The notes below the pieces were generated by a model. It ran no database searches. It had not been told where the DNA came from and saw nothing but the letters and a program-made list of their open reading frames with translations. Below are positions 6,448 to 8,339 of a DNA stretch of 8,339 bases, one piece after another (the first letter of the stretch is position 1; every line of letters begins with the position of its first letter). Source of the stretch: Saprospiraceae bacterium. GTDB taxonomy: Bacteria > Bacteroidota > Bacteroidia > Chitinophagales > Saprospiraceae. Made by a program: the position numbers and the translations under genes. The stretch covers positions 1 to 8,339 of the forward strand of contig JABDLW010000140.1 of assembly GCA_013001805.1 (NCBI GenBank), read 5' to 3'.

Positions 6448-6628
6448 GGGTACCTCTATCAACCCCTTTCATGGCAAAAACAATTTTCTTTGAAAATTTA
6501 TTTAATAATATGCTTCACCATACTTCGTTGATCGTCAGTCAGATAGCTACGGCTATCTTTCTTCCTCCAGCCTTATCTGGCTCGCATCTTATTAAATTTT
6601 TCCTCATTCAAAGGTAATAGAGGTACCC
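6448..6628. mobile_element. 181-bp miniature inverted-repeat element (MITE-like)
   Basis: GGGTACCTCTAT (6448-6459) is repeated as a perfect inverted copy, ATAGAGGTACCC (6617-6628). Similarity continues inward with gaps (CCTTTCATGGCAAAAA against CCTTTGAATGAGGAAAAA). The sequence TAA flanks both ends directly (6445-6447 and 6629-6631), as a 3-bp target duplication would. IS5-family subgroups that duplicate TNA make the same kind of footprint, so mobilisation by such a transposase is a reasonable inference. The element encodes no transposase. A short plus-strand frame from ATG 6471 (48 codons) and a minus-strand stretch reading DSRSYLTDDQRSMVKHIIK before a stop could be a transposase remnant or chance. 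The element lies between the hydrolase and the HExxH gene and supplies nearly all of the DNA directly upstream of the latter. Confidence 0.65.
6541..6558 (+). other. Hairpin with UACG tetraloop
   Basis: AGATAGC (6541-6547) and GCTATCT (6552-6558) form a perfect 7-bp stem capped by TACG. In plus-strand RNA this is C(UACG)G, the extra-stable UNCG tetraloop with its preferred closing pair. It is followed by TTCTTCCTCC, a pyrimidine tract too mixed for a strong intrinsic terminator. It sits in the middle of the miniature element and could block read-through or shape the element's transcript. Confidence 0.55.
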
Positions 6629-6648
6629 TAACTAAAATAAAAATCACC

Positions 6649-8049
6649 ATGGAACCAAATACGCATCCTCAAATACTTCCTGCTTCACAGAAAAACGAAG
6701 CAGTCGAGTCCACCATAATTGCTGAGATAAAGGAAATAGCCATCAATCGGCATATTCATATAATGATGGGTGCCGGAGGTCTATCTGGTCCCGAAATAAT
6801 ACAATTTAATATCCCTGCAGACTTTGATTGGCCAGATGATTTAAGCATCCGGATTGATTTAATAGGTCCGGATGGAGAAATTCATGAGGGACTGGCCTGG
6901 TTATCTGAAAAACGATTGCGAGCTGCGATTCCAGTGATGAATCAAATCCCTAGTTGTTCGACAAATGTGATGACTAATCGTGAAACTGAGTTTAATTCCA
7001 AGCTTAATCATTTGTTGTCGTCGGAAAGAATCGATAAGACACTCCTGGCAGAAACCCTGGAATTACTTTACTTATTAAGAAACCGGACTCTGATGATCGA
7101 TCCGGATAAGTCAGTAAGAAACCATAAAATAACATTTTCCTTATTCTACAAAGACAAACTAATACTCAACCGGGAAAGTGAAGAGATCATGGAAAAAAAC
7201 ATTAATTGGGACCGGCGTATCCTCGATATCACGAGCCCCTATTTTTTAAAAATGCCCAGAGAGTCTGTCCAGGAAATTCTGGAGGAGATCAGAAATTCGT
7301 TTTGTTTGTTTCTTGGCCCATTTTCACCCGAATGTCTTTTATTTGGAAGCTATCTGGATTCCGATCCTCCCAAAATAAAAATTGAATGTGATTTAAACAA
7401 TGGACGCACCGCAGGAATGGTAACGGAAGAGGGTAGATTAATCACATTCAATGGCTCTTATTTTCTCTGCGGTGATTGTCTGGAGGGAATCGTATTGCAT
7501 GAACTCAGTCACGTCTACGATCATCTGCAAAATAAATTTACTGCAAGCAAGAGATATTCCGAAGCGTCGGTAGAACTGGAGGAGGCCCTTGCGGAGCAGG
7601 AAATAATCGAAAATGAATTTGGATTGCCTACACCAAACGAGTGGCGGCGTCGCCGGGATGCCATCAGATCCCGCATTCGGAGTCTACGCGAGGAATGTGA
7701 TCTTCAAGAGATCAGGGCCATACAGGAGAAAATGGAGTCAGAATGCCGGGCGCTTTTCCACATGCTGCATTTCTACTCGCGCATTTACGTTGGTGAAGAC
7801 TGTGCTTGCTCGACCATGGCCGTCAAGGGAATGATTGCTCAGTTGGTGGGATTCTGGTCCACTTTACCCACTAGACTGAGAGAGGTAAATCTCGATGCAC
7901 TCAAAACCTGTTTGACGCAAATCAAAGAATGGATAGACCAGGTGGAAAATGAAAAGGTTAAGACCACGCTGAGTCAAGACCAGGTCTCGCAAGAGCACGA
8001 TGAGAGCTGGACAGAATACCTGGATCGGCTAATACAGCATGGTCCATGA
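6649..8049 (+). CDS. Unknown protein with HExxH zinc-metallopeptidase motif
   Basis: I do not recognise the family of this 466-residue protein. It has no signal peptide or membrane segment, so it is probably cytoplasmic. The segment KIKIECDLNNG (242-252) and LITFNGSYFLCGDCLEGIVLHELSHVYDH (264-292) has the strand-strand-helix order of zincin peptidases. His284, Glu285 and His288 form the HExxH core. His292, or a downstream Glu in the helix ASVELEEALAEQE (306-318), could be the third zinc ligand. Residues 45-105 look beta-rich and 110-215 mixed. The 330-370 segment is very charged (EWRRRRDAIRSRIRSLREE) and probably a coiled coil. Cys274-Cys277 (CGDC) and Cys385-Cys387 (CAC) might bind a second metal. 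The rest to the end is helical. Intracellular proteolysis is inferred, and target and partners are unknown. The ATG has an A-rich leader and lies 20 bases past the end of the miniature element. Confidence 0.75.
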   Translation: MEPNTHPQILPASQKNEAVESTIIAEIKEIAINRHIHIMMGAGGLSGPEIIQFNIPADFDWPDDLSIRIDLIGPDGEIHEGLAWLSEKRLRAAIPVMNQIPSCSTNVMTNRETEFNSKLNHLLSSERIDKTLLAETLELLYLLRNRTLMIDPDKSVRNHKITFSLFYKDKLILNRESEEIMEKNINWDRRILDITSPYFLKMPRESVQEILEEIRNSFCLFLGPFSPECLLFGSYLDSDPPKIKIECDLNNGRTAGMVTEEGRLITFNGSYFLCGDCLEGIVLHELSHVYDHLQNKFTASKRYSEASVELEEALAEQEIIENEFGLPTPNEWRRRRDAIRSRIRSLREECDLQEIRAIQEKMESECRALFHMLHFYSRIYVGEDCACSTMAVKGMIAQLVGFWSTLPTRLREVNLDALKTCLTQIKEWIDQVENEKVKTTLSQDQVSQEHDESWTEYLDRLIQHGP

Positions 8050-8173
8050 TCTCAGTCTCACTCATCTTTGAAATTTATGGTTTTGAATGAACCGGTTGCG
8101 GAAAATGGAATTAACCGTCATCCAAGCCAAAGAGTTATGGTCAAAATCCTGATCAAGTTAATAAGCAGTGAAA

Positions 8174-8193
8174 AAATCACCAAAATGTGATTT
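8174..8193. other. Short AT-rich hairpin
   Basis: AAATCAC (8174-8180) pairs perfectly with GTGATTT (8187-8193) across CAAAAT. It lies about 125 bases after the stop of the HExxH gene. An A-run precedes it and GGTAAG follows. On the minus strand the run of T follows the stem (GTGATTTTTTC), so it would terminate transcription coming from the right rather than from the HExxH gene. Confidence 0.4.
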
Positions 8194-8286
8194 GGTAAGA
8201 TTTCCGTAAAGGCTCGGGCGAATTTTTGCAAGGTTTAAAAAGATGAGAGCTACCTGCATTGGCAAAAGAATCTCTGGAGCCTTATC

Positions 8287-8314
8287 TAGACCAGATGGAG
8301 CTATTTCTGGTCTA
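8287..8314. other. 8-bp stem-loop near the right edge
   Basis: TAGACCAG (8287-8294) and CTGGTCTA (8307-8314) are a perfect inverted repeat around a 12-base loop (ATGGAGCTATTT). No T-run follows. It could be an operator or RNA hairpin for a gene beyond the window, or the end of a repeat cut off by the window. Confidence 0.4.
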
Positions 8315-8339
8315 AATGCCACTCTCGGTCTTCGCAGTC

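Larger units (their letters stand above)
8050..8339. other. Downstream region without a supported gene
   Basis: I see no reading frame with protein-like features on either strand in these final 290 bases. They hold two hairpins (8174-8193 and 8287-8314). A gene could begin beyond the window edge. Confidence 0.5.

Noticed and set aside
6322..6462. Upstream extension of the alpha/beta hydrolase by 47 residues
   Set aside because: The added residues lack protein-like features, would bury the signal peptide, and start inside the miniature element.
4568..8332. 15-base match GCCACTCTAGGCCTT (4568) with GCCACTCTCGGTCTT (8318), 13 of 15 identical
   Set aside because: A match of this length with two differences is expected several times by chance in a window of this size, and the flanks do not align.

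Overview
This window reads as chromosomal DNA from a member of the Bacteroidota. A Saprospiria/Cytophagia-like lineage is a guess. Three signs support the phylum: the start codons have A-rich leaders and no Shine-Dalgarno sequence, there are several exported proteins of types common in that phylum (an S74-tailed surface protein, a sugar isomerase-like TIM barrel with a twin-Arg leader, a secreted beta-propeller hydrolase and a secreted alpha/beta hydrolase), and base composition is moderate. No rRNA, tRNA, CRISPR array or intact transposase gene was found.

Layout from left to right. Positions 1-403 are AT-rich and hold no gene I can support, only a near-direct repeat and a small hairpin. At 404-1585 (+) lies an exported protein with a C-terminal Peptidase_S74 intramolecular chaperone. 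Convergent to it, on the minus strand, is a tightly coupled pair: a sugar-phosphate isomerase/epimerase-like TIM barrel (2586-3494), then a secreted GH43/GH32-like beta-propeller protein (1660-2586). They share one base in a TGATG stop/start. Divergent from that pair is a DUF502 two-helix membrane protein (3672-4358, +).

Positions 4359-5130 are a 772-base non-coding stretch with strong nested inverted repeats. These include a multi-branched fold at 4674-4733, a hairpin followed by a T-run at 4889-4933, and a copy of a dispersed CTCGACATGCTCGG/CTGAGCGGAGCCGAAGG-type repeat at 4938-4992. A secreted alpha/beta hydrolase of the dienelactone hydrolase/Abhydrolase_7 type follows at 5131-6321 (-).

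Between that hydrolase and the last gene sits a 181-bp miniature transposon-like element (6448-6628). It has 12-bp perfect terminal inverted repeats beginning GGGTACC, is flanked by TAA direct repeats, and carries an internal UACG-loop hairpin. It ends 20 bases before the start of a 466-residue cytoplasmic protein of unknown family (6649-8049, +) with a zinc-metallopeptidase motif HELSHVYDH. The final 290 bases hold two hairpins and no gene I can support.

The isomerase-like and propeller genes plausibly work together on a carbohydrate. The secreted esterase-like hydrolase could fit the same theme, but it is not in their operon. The most novel parts are the HExxH protein with its adjacent miniature element and the structured intergenic region at about 4520-4995.
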